Assembly (NCBI GenBank): GCA_965223775.1
Contig: OZ245021.1
Location: 4,836,001-4,900,000, forward strand
Direction: 5' to 3'
DNA: 64,000 nucleotides
Origin: JAJDXW01 sp965223775
GTDB lineage: Bacteria; Pseudomonadota; Gammaproteobacteria; HK1
Part shown: piece by piece, positions 44,677-54,030 of the stretch
Position numbering within the stretch: position 1 is the stretch's first letter
How the letters are laid out: each line of letters begins with the position of its first letter
The notes under the pieces: model-generated
Seen by the model: the letters and a program-made list of their open reading frames with translations, nothing else
What the model was told of the DNA's origin: nothing
Databases searched by the model: none
Made by a program: the position numbers and the translations under genes

Positions 44677-44948
44677 GGTAGCCCTCACAGCCCGGACGCG
44701 TCCGAGGCAGGGCACATGAACCGCTTCGTCGACGCCCACGCGCCCCGCGGCCGCGTCGCCAGCCGTGCGCCACGACGCGCCCCACTTGAACCGGCCCCGC
44801 TTCCGAACCGCTTGCGGCACGTCCGTGTTCGCGCCCCATGTCCGCGACTGAACACCCCTCGGAATGCCCCAAGACTCAAGGATTGCCGGAGACCGCCCGA
44901 CCGGCCTCCGCAATCCCAACCAACGTTCGTCGCAGATAGGATCAGCTG

Positions 44949-45731
44949 ATGTCTGAGCTCAACTCATCCCAAGCCGAGTATCTGGAGCGATGTCAGTCAT
45001 CTTGGAACGAGCTCTTTAGCGCTGCCAAGGAGAGAGAGGAATTACAATTCGCGTTTGCATTATGCCCTGAATTTCGGGGAATGCAGGATCCCGGTTGGTC
45101 CACCGCCGAAGAAGCATCCCGGGCGATAGAGCAATATCTTGATCTGTTGAACAGCTTGGAATCTACACCCATAAAGGCAAGAATTGCCTTATCCTTGTAC
45201 TCCCATCTCTCGGAAGCCTCCGGACTATACGAAGTCCCAAAGAACATGATGAGAATTGCTTCCGGAGAAGACTACAATCTATGGCCATTTCAGCACCTTA
45301 CAGCCCATCACAAAGTAGCTGGAGCAGCTATATCGCCCAATGCCAATAAAGTCATGAAAGACCTCCTCGGACACGCTCATGAGCTTGCCCTCGAACGATT
45401 GAAGTCCTTGATTGTCGAAACATTTGACTCCGATTTGCGCAATGGATATGCGCACGCGGATTACATCATATGGAACGATGGCATCCGCCTTCGTAAACGA
45501 AATGGTGGTTTTCCATCCGTCGTACCTTACGAAGAATTCGACTTGAAGCTCACCAGGGCGATAACGTTTTTTCAAACCCTTCAAGACGCCATTGGCCAAG
45601 CCATCAGTACCTACTCGCCTCCTAAACGGATCAATGGCCGCTTGAACAAAGACGACCCAGTCATGCCGGCGATCATTGCTTACGACGAGTCAACGGGCTC
45701 ATTCTCCATCCGTGCAGGCCAAGGTCTCTAA
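44949..45731 (+). CDS. HEPN-like hypothetical protein (RX4H motif)
   Basis: 260 residues, mostly helical, AT-richer than the surroundings. Near the C-terminal third, DLRNGYAHADYIIW contains Arg164-x4-His169, the catalytic motif of HEPN RNases, within a helix as expected. Proteins with an RN-x-x-AH-x-DY block are found as uncharacterised genes in accessory regions. HEPN proteins act as RNA-cutting toxins or defence effectors. No antitoxin lies next to it. The motif is seen; a role in phage defence is inference from the island setting. Confidence 0.55.
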   Translation: MSELNSSQAEYLERCQSSWNELFSAAKEREELQFAFALCPEFRGMQDPGWSTAEEASRAIEQYLDLLNSLESTPIKARIALSLYSHLSEASGLYEVPKNMMRIASGEDYNLWPFQHLTAHHKVAGAAISPNANKVMKDLLGHAHELALERLKSLIVETFDSDLRNGYAHADYIIWNDGIRLRKRNGGFPSVVPYEEFDLKLTRAITFFQTLQDAIGQAISTYSPPKRINGRLNKDDPVMPAIIAYDESTGSFSIRAGQGL

Positions 45732-47026
45732 CTGACGTTGTATCGGATGCAGGCGGATCCTCACATGATGAATGTGGCAGAGAGGAGACGGGGGAAATTC
45801 GTCGAATCGGTCACACGTGCGAACACATGCACAATCACGCGCAGAGTTCGAATCCTCTCGCGTGCGGGTATCTTACATCGCCGGACGCGAATTGCCAGCG
45901 ACGACACTACTGCGCACGGCTGCGCATGCCCAATAGCGGAGGCGTTACCGATCCGCTTTCGGCCACCGTCGGCCGCCAACCCGAGCCCCGCTTCCATTTG
46001 TCGTCGACGAAGGTCCGTGCGCCATGCACCCGCTAACTCAGTGGCCGTGAACTACCCCTCATCGCGACTATCCTCACAGTCACGACAGGGAGATCTGGAA
46101 GGCTTCACCGCCGTTTGAACCGGGAAGCGTGCAGATGAGTATCACGGCCCCCGACCATCCACCCCCCGGATCTGTTGCCGGCGCACTTCGTCAAGCCATC
46201 GCGGTCGATGGTTCATTTAATCGGTTGACCTATCGCGTCATCTCTGGCGAAATGACACCACTGTCCGGGACAAGAGCATCCGACGTGCAGTCGACAGGAA
46301 CCGGAAGCGATACAGCACTCTTCGCTCACGCCGCTCCCTTAACCCGGCCCTGCGCGGTACTACCATCGCACGATGACGTACCGCGCCGCACCGCTCGGGG
46401 GCATCTTACTGTCACAGCCGAGATGTCTCCTCCGCAAACAACCTCAGCCGGCCTTGACGGGAACCACCATCCGCCGGAAAGTCATACCGGAGCGCGTGTG
46501 AGTTCCAACGTACAACGCAGAGAATCTCGGGCTCACACAGATCACCCCGGCGAGCTATCGACACTACCCGGCATTGCCGCCGACAACGACGCCCACGGAT
46601 GCGCCGCCGTTTACCCCGTGGCTTACGGATTCCTGCCCACACAACCGCATCGGCAATCTCACTTGCTCGGCGTCCGTCAAATCGATCATCCGGAGACGCC
46701 CATCATGTCCATCGTAGGAACGAGGCCCCGCGATTTCCTCGATTCCTCTCGAGATCGGATGCCTTACTCGGCCGACGGCGAATTCTCTCCCTCGACTTTG
46801 CTGCGTCCTCGTGCGCGCCACCTGAATCAGCAATACTCAATCCCCGCTTACGGAGCTCGACACTTTGCTGCCCGCCACCTCGCACATCGACGGTCCACCA
46901 GAGCTATCCACACCCTTCCCTGGCCGTGCCACACGGCTACTACTGCGCGAGGACAATCCACACCAGCCTCCCAAGAGACGCTCCCCGTGAGGTCATTTTG
47001 TCCATAACATAGACAGGAGACCCGAA
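45732..47026. other. 1.3 kb stretch without a supported gene
   Basis: An open frame covers 46129-47007 but its predicted product has no recognisable domain and a composition unlike a folded protein (rich in Pro, Thr, Arg and His throughout). No RNA gene, attC site or repeat was recognised. It may be decayed DNA or an unrecognised RNA region. AGACAGGAGACCCG at its end is the ribosome site of the next gene. Confidence 0.4.
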
Positions 47027-47950
47027 ATGAAGCACTACAACATCCCAAGAGTTGCCATCCGGGCCCGTCGTGTCTGCCCACGCCTCATCTTTCTCTTGTC
47101 CACCATCCTGTTTGGCGCGTTCCTAGGAAACGCCCCATCCGCGGAGGCAGGTCTACGTTGTGCTGCACGCGAACACATAAAGCCGTCGATAATTCATTAT
47201 AAGGACACAATAAGGAATGCCATTCAAAACACAGATTTGCTAAAGCAAAGTCTTGACATGCGCTTCAATAGAATTCCCACCGAAGATACAATTTTTGACT
47301 ACGCAACAAATCTATTTTATTCAAAGCATTTTTCACCTAAGGATGTCGTGTGTATTGCCGACAACGAGGAGACAAAAGAAACGCTTGAAAATAGTCCCAT
47401 TTGGCATACTTATGTGGGCACAACAGTGCTTCTTTCTCCATTTTCTGTTCAGCCACCCGCTACTCGCTACGGACCATTGCACTCCACCGTATTTGATCTA
47501 ATGGCTGACACTCTAGCATTCTTTACCATTCACGACTTTTGTACACGCCCCGACCTCGGTTGCCCTGAAAGGGTTGAAAGGGACAGAAACGAATACGCTC
47601 AACAATTGCTCTCTGAGTTATCATCCTCGGTCATGGCGGCTACAAGTCTGGCAGTCAATGTAACGTACGACCCCAGCTCATCCAACCTTAGCTCCAATGC
47701 AACTGCGTTTGACTCCTTCTATGAGTCTATCTTCACACTTGAAACCATAAATGGTCCATTCTATCGCTCACCCATTTCCTCCGAGAGCGAACCTAATCTT
47801 CCTCAATACCGAGTACATGATCCTGTTAATGGACAACAACTTCCAGTGACTTCTCTAGTGATGTTTGTGGCTAAGCAGCTATCGGACGCCGCTACAGACT
47901 TTCTCTTCAAGGAACATGAAGCAAATTGGCTTCTCTACGATGAATTTATG
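47027..47950 (+). pseudogene. secreted hypothetical protein, N-terminal part (split by MITE)
   Basis: ATG 47027 follows ACAGGAGACCCGAA. The first 45 residues are a long signal peptide (basic n-region, then LIFLLSTILFGAFLGNA, cleavage near SAEAG). The mature part has single cysteines (LRCAARE, VVCIADN, DFCTRPDLGC) that could form disulfides. No known domain is recognised. The frame ends after DEFM at 47950, where a 255-bp MITE begins; the MITE supplies GDYV and a stop. Removing the MITE and one target copy fuses this in frame to 48214-49578, giving about 762 residues. AT-rich compared with its surroundings. Confidence 0.8.
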
Positions 47951-48205
47951 GGGGATTATGTATGAAAGTGCCGAAGCCCCCCGTGACGCCGTCGGCACTT
48001 TCTTGTAATTTTTCCGTATCTCAAGTGGACGTGGTGGCCCCGACGTACCAGCCGTCGAAGGCGGAACTTGACGAGGACATGCGGGTCCGGGCGACGTTCG
48101 AGGAGGCGGTCGAGGCGCTTACCCAGCCCGAGAAAGTGCGCTACATCCCCCGGCCGAAACGGCGCCCTGAGTGAGGGCGCTTCGGCACTTTCCTACATAA
48201 TCCCC
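47951..48205. mobile_element. 255-bp MITE with 26-bp inverted repeats and 8-bp duplications
   Basis: The ends 47951-47976 and 48180-48205 are inverted repeats with one mismatch in 26 (outer part GGGGATTATGTA, inner part GAAAGTGCCGAAG). The flanks AATTTATG (47943-47950 and 48206-48213) are perfect 8-bp target duplications. It is GC-rich inside an AT-rich gene, with an internal hairpin of GAAAGTGCCGA and TCGGCACTTTC (47964-48004). No transposase is encoded; an 8-bp duplication fits mobilisation by an ISL3-, IS66- or IS256-like enzyme. Confidence 0.9.
47962..48174 (+). CDS. small ORF inside the MITE
   Basis: 70 codons. The C-terminal part (TYQPSKAELDEDMRVRATFE, then KVRYIP) resembles small uncharacterised bacterial proteins with a TYQPTxxEL motif, so the MITE may have captured or evolved a small gene. 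Its ATG overlaps the stop of the interrupted gene (ATGA), which could be chance. Expression is uncertain. Confidence 0.4.
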   Translation: MKVPKPPVTPSALSCNFSVSQVDVVAPTYQPSKAELDEDMRVRATFEEAVEALTQPEKVRYIPRPKRRPE

Positions 48206-48210
48206 AATTT

Positions 48211-49578
48211 ATGGAAGGAGAGACTCCACGAATTGATGTCGTAACGCACCAAGAGTATGAATCGGCAAATGTTCAAACATTCCCCTATGACGATGCGCTC
48301 GAACAGATGTATCGATTCTTTATTTGTGCCGACAAAGCAGGATCCAGCATTGAGATTCTAGAGATCGACGTCAACTCAGTTCTGACCAAGTATCGCGATG
48401 TTGGTTGTCCGTGCTATCAAGTTGGCGGAAAGCAAGTAATTGATCTTACCGATTCACTTGCGAGTAGTGGGAAATTGGATGACCGGTTGCAAATGATCTC
48501 CCACAAACAGCTTGAGGTGCTAATCGACAGAAGGCAGAGCGAGTTAGCACAGATCGGGATAGGCCAATCTCAGACACTAAATAGGGTGTACCAATATGTC
48601 GCAGACCAAAGTCTTCAAAGCAGGATAGGCGTCCTCAAAGATAGACTGGCGTCACTGAAGAACTCCACGCCCGGTCCTTTCGGCAAGTTGGGAGAGATCG
48701 CAGTAGTAGTTGGAGAAGTTTATTCCGGCTATTCGGGAGCCGGAGCACTACTGGGTGGAATTGAGAGAATCAAGGAATTATATTCGAAGATGCCATCGGA
48801 ACTTTCTGAAGCGAAAGAGTATTATAAGAAGAATAGAGATGAGTTTTCGTTGGCGGCTAACGTGACCGCTAATGGTGTGGATAAGATCAAGCGTGCGATT
48901 GGCGCATTCAATGGCTTGATTCCAAGCGCTAGCTCAAGCGCTGAAATAGCGAAAATTCAAAGAGAAGTTCGTGCGCTGGAGGCTCAAAGAAAACAACTGT
49001 TTCGAGAAGTAGCAGACCGCGCGGATAAGTTAGAGAAACAGTGGACAATGGTAGCTAACAACCTATTTTTAGCACGTGAGAGAATTCGGTCAATTGAAAA
49101 GAACGTAGCTACCATTCTCGAGGATGTTGTCGCAAACAAGTTCGTTCACAGCCTACAAGTTGGGAGCGGATTTTTTTCAGAATTTGGAGGATGCGTTACA
49201 TCGTGGAGAGCGAATTCTTTTGATCCACGGACTTATGATAGCACGACGATTGGAATTAGTTGTGGCGACACAGATGAGGCCTTGGGTTACGTGACAAGAT
49301 GTTTGGTGGAGAATAAGGGACCGATCGGTAGCGATCTGGTGGTACGGAGTAAGACAAAGATCTTTCGTATCGGGAAGAACACTGAAGCGGCGGAATGTTA
49401 CTCTAACTGGCTTTGGCGGACTCAGAGGGAAATACCTACGAGATACGGTATAGCTCGAGATGGTGAGGTCGACGGTCCTTATAACTGGAGTGAGGAAACG
49501 GAGCTACAACTAGACGTTTGGCAAACTACGGTCGTTGATGCTCGTCGGAATGATTCGGCGAAACGTTGCTCGTTGTAG
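48211..49578 (+). pseudogene. secreted hypothetical protein, C-terminal part (split by MITE)
   Basis: 455 codons. The apparent ATG 48211 is part of the target duplication; in the original gene it coded the Met before EGETPRIDVV. The region includes a small hydrophobic Gly-rich segment (IAVVVGEVYSGYSGAGALLG), a long coiled coil (AEIAKIQREVRALEAQRKQ onward for some 70 residues) and a C-terminal domain with cysteines (FGGCVTSW, ISCGDTDEALGYVTRC, ECYSNWLW). Without a signal peptide it would stay in the cytoplasm. No family is recognised. Confidence 0.75.
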
Positions 49579-49656
49579 AGTCGATTTGTGTGCGCAACAT
49601 TGGCTGTTGAATTGCCTGATGTCGATTTGTCCTTTAGTTGAGGACGATAGGTCAGA

Positions 49657-49860
49657 TCAGGTGGCGGCCGAGTCAATTGGAGGGCTGGCAAGGTCACCGG
49701 CAAGACTGTGTGCAACCCGCTCCGCCGCAGCCTTCACCGAATCCCGTGCAAGGTGCGCGTATCGGGCGGTCGTCTGAACCTTACGGTGGCCGAGGAGCTT
49801 GCCGATCATCGGCAAGCTCTCACCCAGGGAGAGCGCCCGGGACGCGTAGGAGTGGCACAA
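49657..49860 (-). pseudogene. P4-like integrase, C-terminal remnant
   Basis: It encodes HSYASRALSLGESLPMIGKL, then LGHRKVQTTARYAHLA with the Tyr nucleophile. It is very close to the C-termini of the two integrases that follow, but on the opposite strand and without the rest of the gene. Probably the remains of an earlier integrase at the island end. Confidence 0.75.
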
Positions 49861-50106
49861 GTAATGTATCTTTTTCGGGGCCGATTGCCATGGAGGAACA
49901 CGGCGGTACATGGCGGCGATTGGCAACGCTGATAGTCAGTAACAGTCTGTAATAGATAAAGAATACTCTCCTCCTGTCTCAACTCTTGGCCCTTGCATCG
50001 GTAGCATACGCTGCCGTATGGTGCCGTCCAATCGGCGCCAGTCGGTTGCGATATGCTTCCGCAATGACGCCCCGTCCTGCGCAAGACGAATCCAGGAGGA
50101 TCGAAC

Positions 50107-51306
50107 ATGCCGGGCAATGCCGCCGTCAAGCTCACCATGCGCACCGTGGATTCGTTGTCCACCGGGAACCGGGACGCGCTCTACTGGGACCGCGACCTGC
50201 CCGGGTTCGGGGTCAGGGTCTACCGCACGGGGCGCAAGGTCTACATCGTGCAGGCGCGTGGGCCGGCCGGGTCGAAGCGCGCCGTCATCGGGCGCCATGG
50301 CGAGATCCGCGCCGACGCGGCGCGCCGAGAGGCAGTCGTCATGATCGACCGCATCAAGCGCGGCGAGGACCCGTTGCCGCCCGCGCCCGCACCGGAGCCG
50401 ACGGTGGCAGATCTGGCGGACCGCTACGTGAAGGCGCACCTGGAGGTGAACTGCCGGCCGGGCACCGTCGAGACCTTCGGGTATGTCGTGCGGCTCTACA
50501 TCGTGCCGGAGCTCGGCCATCTGCGACTCTCCGAGGTGGACCGCTCCCATGTCTCGGTGCTGCACTACGGGATGCGCGACAAGCCGTACCAGGCGAACCA
50601 GACGGTGAGCGTGCTGGGCAAGATGTTCCAACTCGCGGAAGCGTGGGGCATGACCGCGCCGCGGCGCAACCCGTGCCGGTCGGTGCGCCATTACAAGGAG
50701 CATCGCCGGGAGCGGTTTCTCACGCCCGAGGAGTACCGGCGCCTCGGGCGGGTGCTCGAGGAGGCGGCGGGCGACGGCTCGGTGTTCCCTTCGGCGGTGC
50801 CGGCGATTCGGCTCCTGCTGCTGACCGGGTGCCGCAAGAACGAGATCGTCACCCTGCGCTGGGACGACATCGACCGCACGGCGGGGGAGCTGCGGCTTCG
50901 CGATTCGAAGACCGGGGCGCGGCGGGTGCCGCTGACGCCGGTGGTGGAATGGGTGCTCGCGGGGATCCCGCGCATCGAGGGCAACCCCTGGGTCATCACC
51001 GGCCAGAACCCGGGTGACCATCTCAAGAACCTGGACGCGATCTGGCTGCGGCTTCGCAGGCGTGCCGGGCTCGACGGCGTGCGCATCCACGACGGCAGGC
51101 ATTCGTACGCGTCGCGGGCGCTGGCCCTCGGCGAGGGGCTGCCGACGATCGGCGAGCTGCTCGGTCACCGCAAGGTGACGACGACGGCGCGCTATGCGCA
51201 TCTGGCGCGCGACACCGAGAAGGCGGCGGCGGTGAAGGTCGGCGGCAGCATCGGCGCGGACATCTTCGGCGGCAACGGGCGTGATGCGGCGCGGGCGGTC
51301 GCCTGA
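50107..51306 (+). CDS. P4-like tyrosine integrase 1 of a tandem pair
   Basis: 399 residues from ATG 50107 (leader CCAGGAGGATCGAAC). An N-terminal DUF4102-type arm-binding domain (YWDRDLPGFGVRVYRTGRKVY) is followed by a core-binding domain and the catalytic domain: LLTGCRKNEIVTLRW (Arg I), IHDGRHSYASRAL (His-x-x-Arg), LLGHRKVTTTARYAHLA (Tyr). Integrases of this kind insert islands at tRNA or other sites. It lies 17 bp before a second, similar gene. Confidence 0.9.
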   Translation: MPGNAAVKLTMRTVDSLSTGNRDALYWDRDLPGFGVRVYRTGRKVYIVQARGPAGSKRAVIGRHGEIRADAARREAVVMIDRIKRGEDPLPPAPAPEPTVADLADRYVKAHLEVNCRPGTVETFGYVVRLYIVPELGHLRLSEVDRSHVSVLHYGMRDKPYQANQTVSVLGKMFQLAEAWGMTAPRRNPCRSVRHYKEHRRERFLTPEEYRRLGRVLEEAAGDGSVFPSAVPAIRLLLLTGCRKNEIVTLRWDDIDRTAGELRLRDSKTGARRVPLTPVVEWVLAGIPRIEGNPWVITGQNPGDHLKNLDAIWLRLRRRAGLDGVRIHDGRHSYASRALALGEGLPTIGELLGHRKVTTTARYAHLARDTEKAAAVKVGGSIGADIFGGNGRDAARAVA

Positions 51307-51323
51307 GGAAGGGGAAGGAAGCG

Positions 51324-52529
51324 ATGGCACGGCTTCAAACGAAGACGATCTCGCGGCGCACGGTCGAGGCGCTGACGGTCGAGAAGGACACGGTGTTCTG
51401 GGACCGGGAACTCATGGGCTTCGGCGTGCGGGTCTATCCGTCTGGGAGCAAAGTCTATGTCGTGCAGACCCGCGCCGGCGGCAGGGCGGCGACGCGGGTG
51501 ACGGTCGGGCGCCACGGCGTCATCACCGCGGAAGAGGCGCGGCGGCGCGCGGCGCTCATCGTCGCGCGCATCAAGGCGGGCGAGGACCCGGTGCCCGAGC
51601 CGATGGCGGCGAAGCTCCTGGAGGGGCCGACGGTGGGGGAGCTCGCGCGGGACTGGCTCGACGAGCATGTCGCGGTGCGCTGCAAGGCGAAGACGGCGTA
51701 CATCTACCGGCTGGTGGTCGAGAAGCACATTCTGCCGGGGTTCGGGAAGAAGCCGGCGCTTGGCGTGAGCCATGTGCAGGTGACGGAGCTGCACCACGGG
51801 CTGCGCGAGAGGCCGGTGACGGCGAACCGGGCCGTCGACGTGCTGTCGCGCATCTACAATGCGGCCGAGGACCGGGGACGGATCCCGGAGGCGAGCAACC
51901 CGTGCCGGCTGGTCGCGAAGTTCCGCGAGCGCGCCCGCGAGCGGTTCCTGACCGACGGGGAGTTCCGGCGGCTGGGCCGGGTGCTGGACGAGGCGGAGAC
52001 GCGCAAGGGGGTATCGGTCCACGCGGTTGCGGCGATTCGCCTCTTGCTGCTGACCGGGTGCCGCAAGGGCGAGATCCTGAACCTGCGCTGGGACGAAGTG
52101 GACCTCGGGGCGAACGAGCTCCGGCTGCCCGACACCAAGACCGGCCCGCGCACGATCTCGCTGTCGCCGGAGGCGGCGGCGGTGCTGGCGGCAATCCCGC
52201 GCGTCGCGGGCAACCCGCATGTCATCCCGGGCAAGGTCGAGGGCAGGCCGATGCGCAACCTGAACGACCCCTGGAACCTCATCTGCGAGCGCGCGGGGCT
52301 CGAGGACGCGCGCATCCACGATTGCAGGCACTCGTACGCGTCAAGGGCGCTGGCGCTCGGGGAGAGCTTGCCGATGATCGGGCGCCTGCTCGGTCACACG
52401 CAGGTCGAGACGACCGCGCGTTATGCGCATCTGGCGAAGGCTTCGGTGCGCGATTCGGCGGTGCGGATTTCGGAGAGCATCGCCGCCGACCTTGTCAGGG
52501 ACTATCCCGGCGCCGCGGCCGCGGCGTGA
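51324..52529 (+). CDS. P4-like tyrosine integrase 2 of a tandem pair
   Basis: 401 residues from ATG 51324 (leader GGAAGGGGAAGGAAGCG). Same domain order as its neighbour: FWDRELMGFGVRVYPSGSKVY arm domain, LLTGCRKGEILNLRWDE (Arg I), IHDCRHSYASRALALG (His-x-x-Arg), LLGHTQVETTARYAHLA (Tyr). The two proteins are clearly related but diverged, as in islands where paired integrases are retained together. Presumably co-transcribed with the first. Confidence 0.9.
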   Translation: MARLQTKTISRRTVEALTVEKDTVFWDRELMGFGVRVYPSGSKVYVVQTRAGGRAATRVTVGRHGVITAEEARRRAALIVARIKAGEDPVPEPMAAKLLEGPTVGELARDWLDEHVAVRCKAKTAYIYRLVVEKHILPGFGKKPALGVSHVQVTELHHGLRERPVTANRAVDVLSRIYNAAEDRGRIPEASNPCRLVAKFRERARERFLTDGEFRRLGRVLDEAETRKGVSVHAVAAIRLLLLTGCRKGEILNLRWDEVDLGANELRLPDTKTGPRTISLSPEAAAVLAAIPRVAGNPHVIPGKVEGRPMRNLNDPWNLICERAGLEDARIHDCRHSYASRALALGESLPMIGRLLGHTQVETTARYAHLAKASVRDSAVRISESIAADLVRDYPGAAAAA

Positions 52530-53283
52530 TGCGGGGCGGGGTTCGGACCGGGGGAGCGGGCGCGTGTCCGGCGCGCGTCGCCGGCGCTCACGGAATGGTG
52601 TGTGCGGGAGACCGGCCGAGCCCCGGCGGCAGTGTGTCGCGCCGCGGTGGGATGCGGTCCCGGAGGGCGGGCGCGTCCGACTTCGACCCGGCGCCGCGGA
52701 CAAGGGCATCACGCCTCGCCCGGGCGGGGCATCCGGTAGCGGACCCCGCGCTCGGTGAGATGTAGGCGGGCTTCGCGGCGCCATCGCCGAGCTTCGCGCG
52801 GAGCTTCTGCACGAAAGCGCGCACCCGCTCGGCTCGAAGACGCTCGACCACGCGGCCGACCAAGTGCTGCTCCCCCGATCCTAGGAGCTTCGCCTGCACG
52901 CACGGGTGAAGCGCATGGTCGATCGCCGGGCGCCGTAAGCGGAGAGGAAACTCCTCCGCCTCAACCGGAGCGTAGCCGTGCGCAGCTTTGTCGCACGAGG
53001 CAACTCTCAGGTCGTCATGTTCGGGCGCAACTGCACCGAAGCCATTCGAATCTCCGCGCGTGGCGGCGCGTATGTTCGCCCAAGTGTCCAGTCGCAAGAG
53101 ATTTCCACAATTCGTCTCGGACACAAACGTCGTGAGCGGTCTCGCGAGGGAAAGAACCCGAGTTCAAGATGGCGTGCTTCACGGAGCGTCTGCGGCGAAT
53201 TCGCGGCGTGGACTTGCCGGCGAAGGGCGGTTCAATTGGCTCACCCTGACGCGAACATCACCCCGGAATTGCGGTTTCTGAAT
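52530..53283. other. stretch without a confident gene; possible PIN-toxin remnant near 53103
   Basis: No complete gene is supported. On the plus strand around 53103-53140 the frame reads FVSDTNVVSGL, which resembles the start of VapC-type PIN toxins, but it is not followed by a recognisable PIN domain. Probably decayed toxin-antitoxin DNA between the integrases and the cassettes. Confidence 0.35.
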
Positions 53284-53355
53284 TGATAACGACCAAGCTC
53301 AGCCGCGGACAAGCCGCGTAGCAGGTTGGCCGTCGGCTGGAGCGACTGGTTAGGC
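53284..53355 (-). repeat. integron attC site B (end of GIY-YIG cassette)
   Basis: On the minus strand it begins GCCTAAC, which contains the TAA stop of the GIY-YIG gene, and ends at GTTATC, with inner pairing of CCAGCCG and CGGCTG. About 72 bp, within attC size range; the second core (GTTATCA) departs from the GTTRRRY consensus. Confidence 0.7.
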
Positions 53356-53943
53356 ATGTTGAATGTTCCAAACAGGATTATGGTTCCGAATCAGAGAGGT
53401 TTCCACATGCTCGATTTCCGATGAGTCTTCGACAACACAGAGTCGGAGCACTATTGCTCGTGATACCTTCGTGATCCTTGAGTTCAAGTGGCAGTTTGTT
53501 GCTTGGCCGTCCAAGTAGCAATTCTTGGGGTGGATCTTTCCATAGCCTTGGGTCACGCGTTTCTTCATCGAGTCCTTACATCTGCCGATGTAACGAAGAG
53601 TCTTGCCCTCAAAGTATGCGTACACGCCGGTCACGGACTCGAACTCCGGCGAGGCGAGACGGAAGGTGGAATATTGCAGGTCACCGTAGCGATTAAGGAA
53701 TACACGGTAAAATGGGTCACCACTTCGCTTCAAACGAAGGAGTGCCGTTCCCAACGGCTCGTCAAGAATATCTCGATAGCACTTCTCCACTTTTTCCGAG
53801 AATTTCCGGTATCGTCGATGTTGAAGCGTTTCCGCGACTGTTTTGTTGTTCTTCAGACCGAAAACGTCCTGATAGGGAACACCGATGAACTCCAACTCAA
53901 CTTTCGAGAAATCGCGTTCTAGATCTGGAAGAGTGTTGGCCAT
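53350..53943 (-). CDS. GIY-YIG nuclease-domain protein (gene cassette 2)
   Basis: 197 residues. The N-terminal 105 residues are of unknown type. The C-terminal half has a GIY-YIG fold: GVYAYFEGKTLRYIGRCKD (both Tyr motifs and the Arg), a metal-binding Glu in IEHVETSLI and NPVWN at the end. GIY-YIG enzymes cut DNA in homing, repair and restriction. The stop lies in the attC core and the start is 24 bp from the preceding attC, the compact packing of an integron cassette. A defence nuclease is possible. Confidence 0.75.
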   Translation of the reverse strand: MANTLPDLERDFSKVELEFIGVPYQDVFGLKNNKTVAETLQHRRYRKFSEKVEKCYRDILDEPLGTALLRLKRSGDPFYRVFLNRYGDLQYSTFRLASPEFESVTGVYAYFEGKTLRYIGRCKDSMKKRVTQGYGKIHPKNCYLDGQATNCHLNSRITKVSRAIVLRLCVVEDSSEIEHVETSLIRNHNPVWNIQHA

Positions 53944-53965
53944 TGTTCGAAAGTCCGTATCGTTG

Positions 53966-54027
53966 TGCCTAACGCACCGAATCAGCGGCCAGCGGTACGC
54001 TGGTCCGCTGCATTCGATTGTTAGCCG
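53966..54027 (-). repeat. integron attC site A (between cassettes)
   Basis: On the minus strand it starts GGCTAAC and ends GTTAGGC, with a nearly perfect stem between (CAGCGGACCAGCG against CGCTGGCCGCTG, unpaired loop TAC). About 60 bp, with both core sites matching the consensus. The site begins directly after the stop of the receiver-domain gene. Confidence 0.85.
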
Positions 54028-54030
54028 CCG

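Larger units (their letters stand above)
41609..44939 (+). repeat. large inverted repeat, copy A (integrase-LysR-HU module)
   Basis: It matches 55331-58702 in inverted orientation over the integrase 3' part, the palindromic sites, the LysR gene, the HU gene and the tail down to CAACGTTCGTCGCAGATAG. The two copies differ at scattered positions throughout, so they are not very recent duplicates. Together they enclose the 44940-55330 island. Confidence 0.85.

Noticed and set aside
46129..47007. A possible 292-residue protein
   Set aside because: No domain, unusual composition, no convincing ribosome site; described instead as unexplained DNA.
52588..53124. A 178-residue minus-strand frame
   Set aside because: No recognisable fold and poor start context; the surrounding DNA looks decayed.
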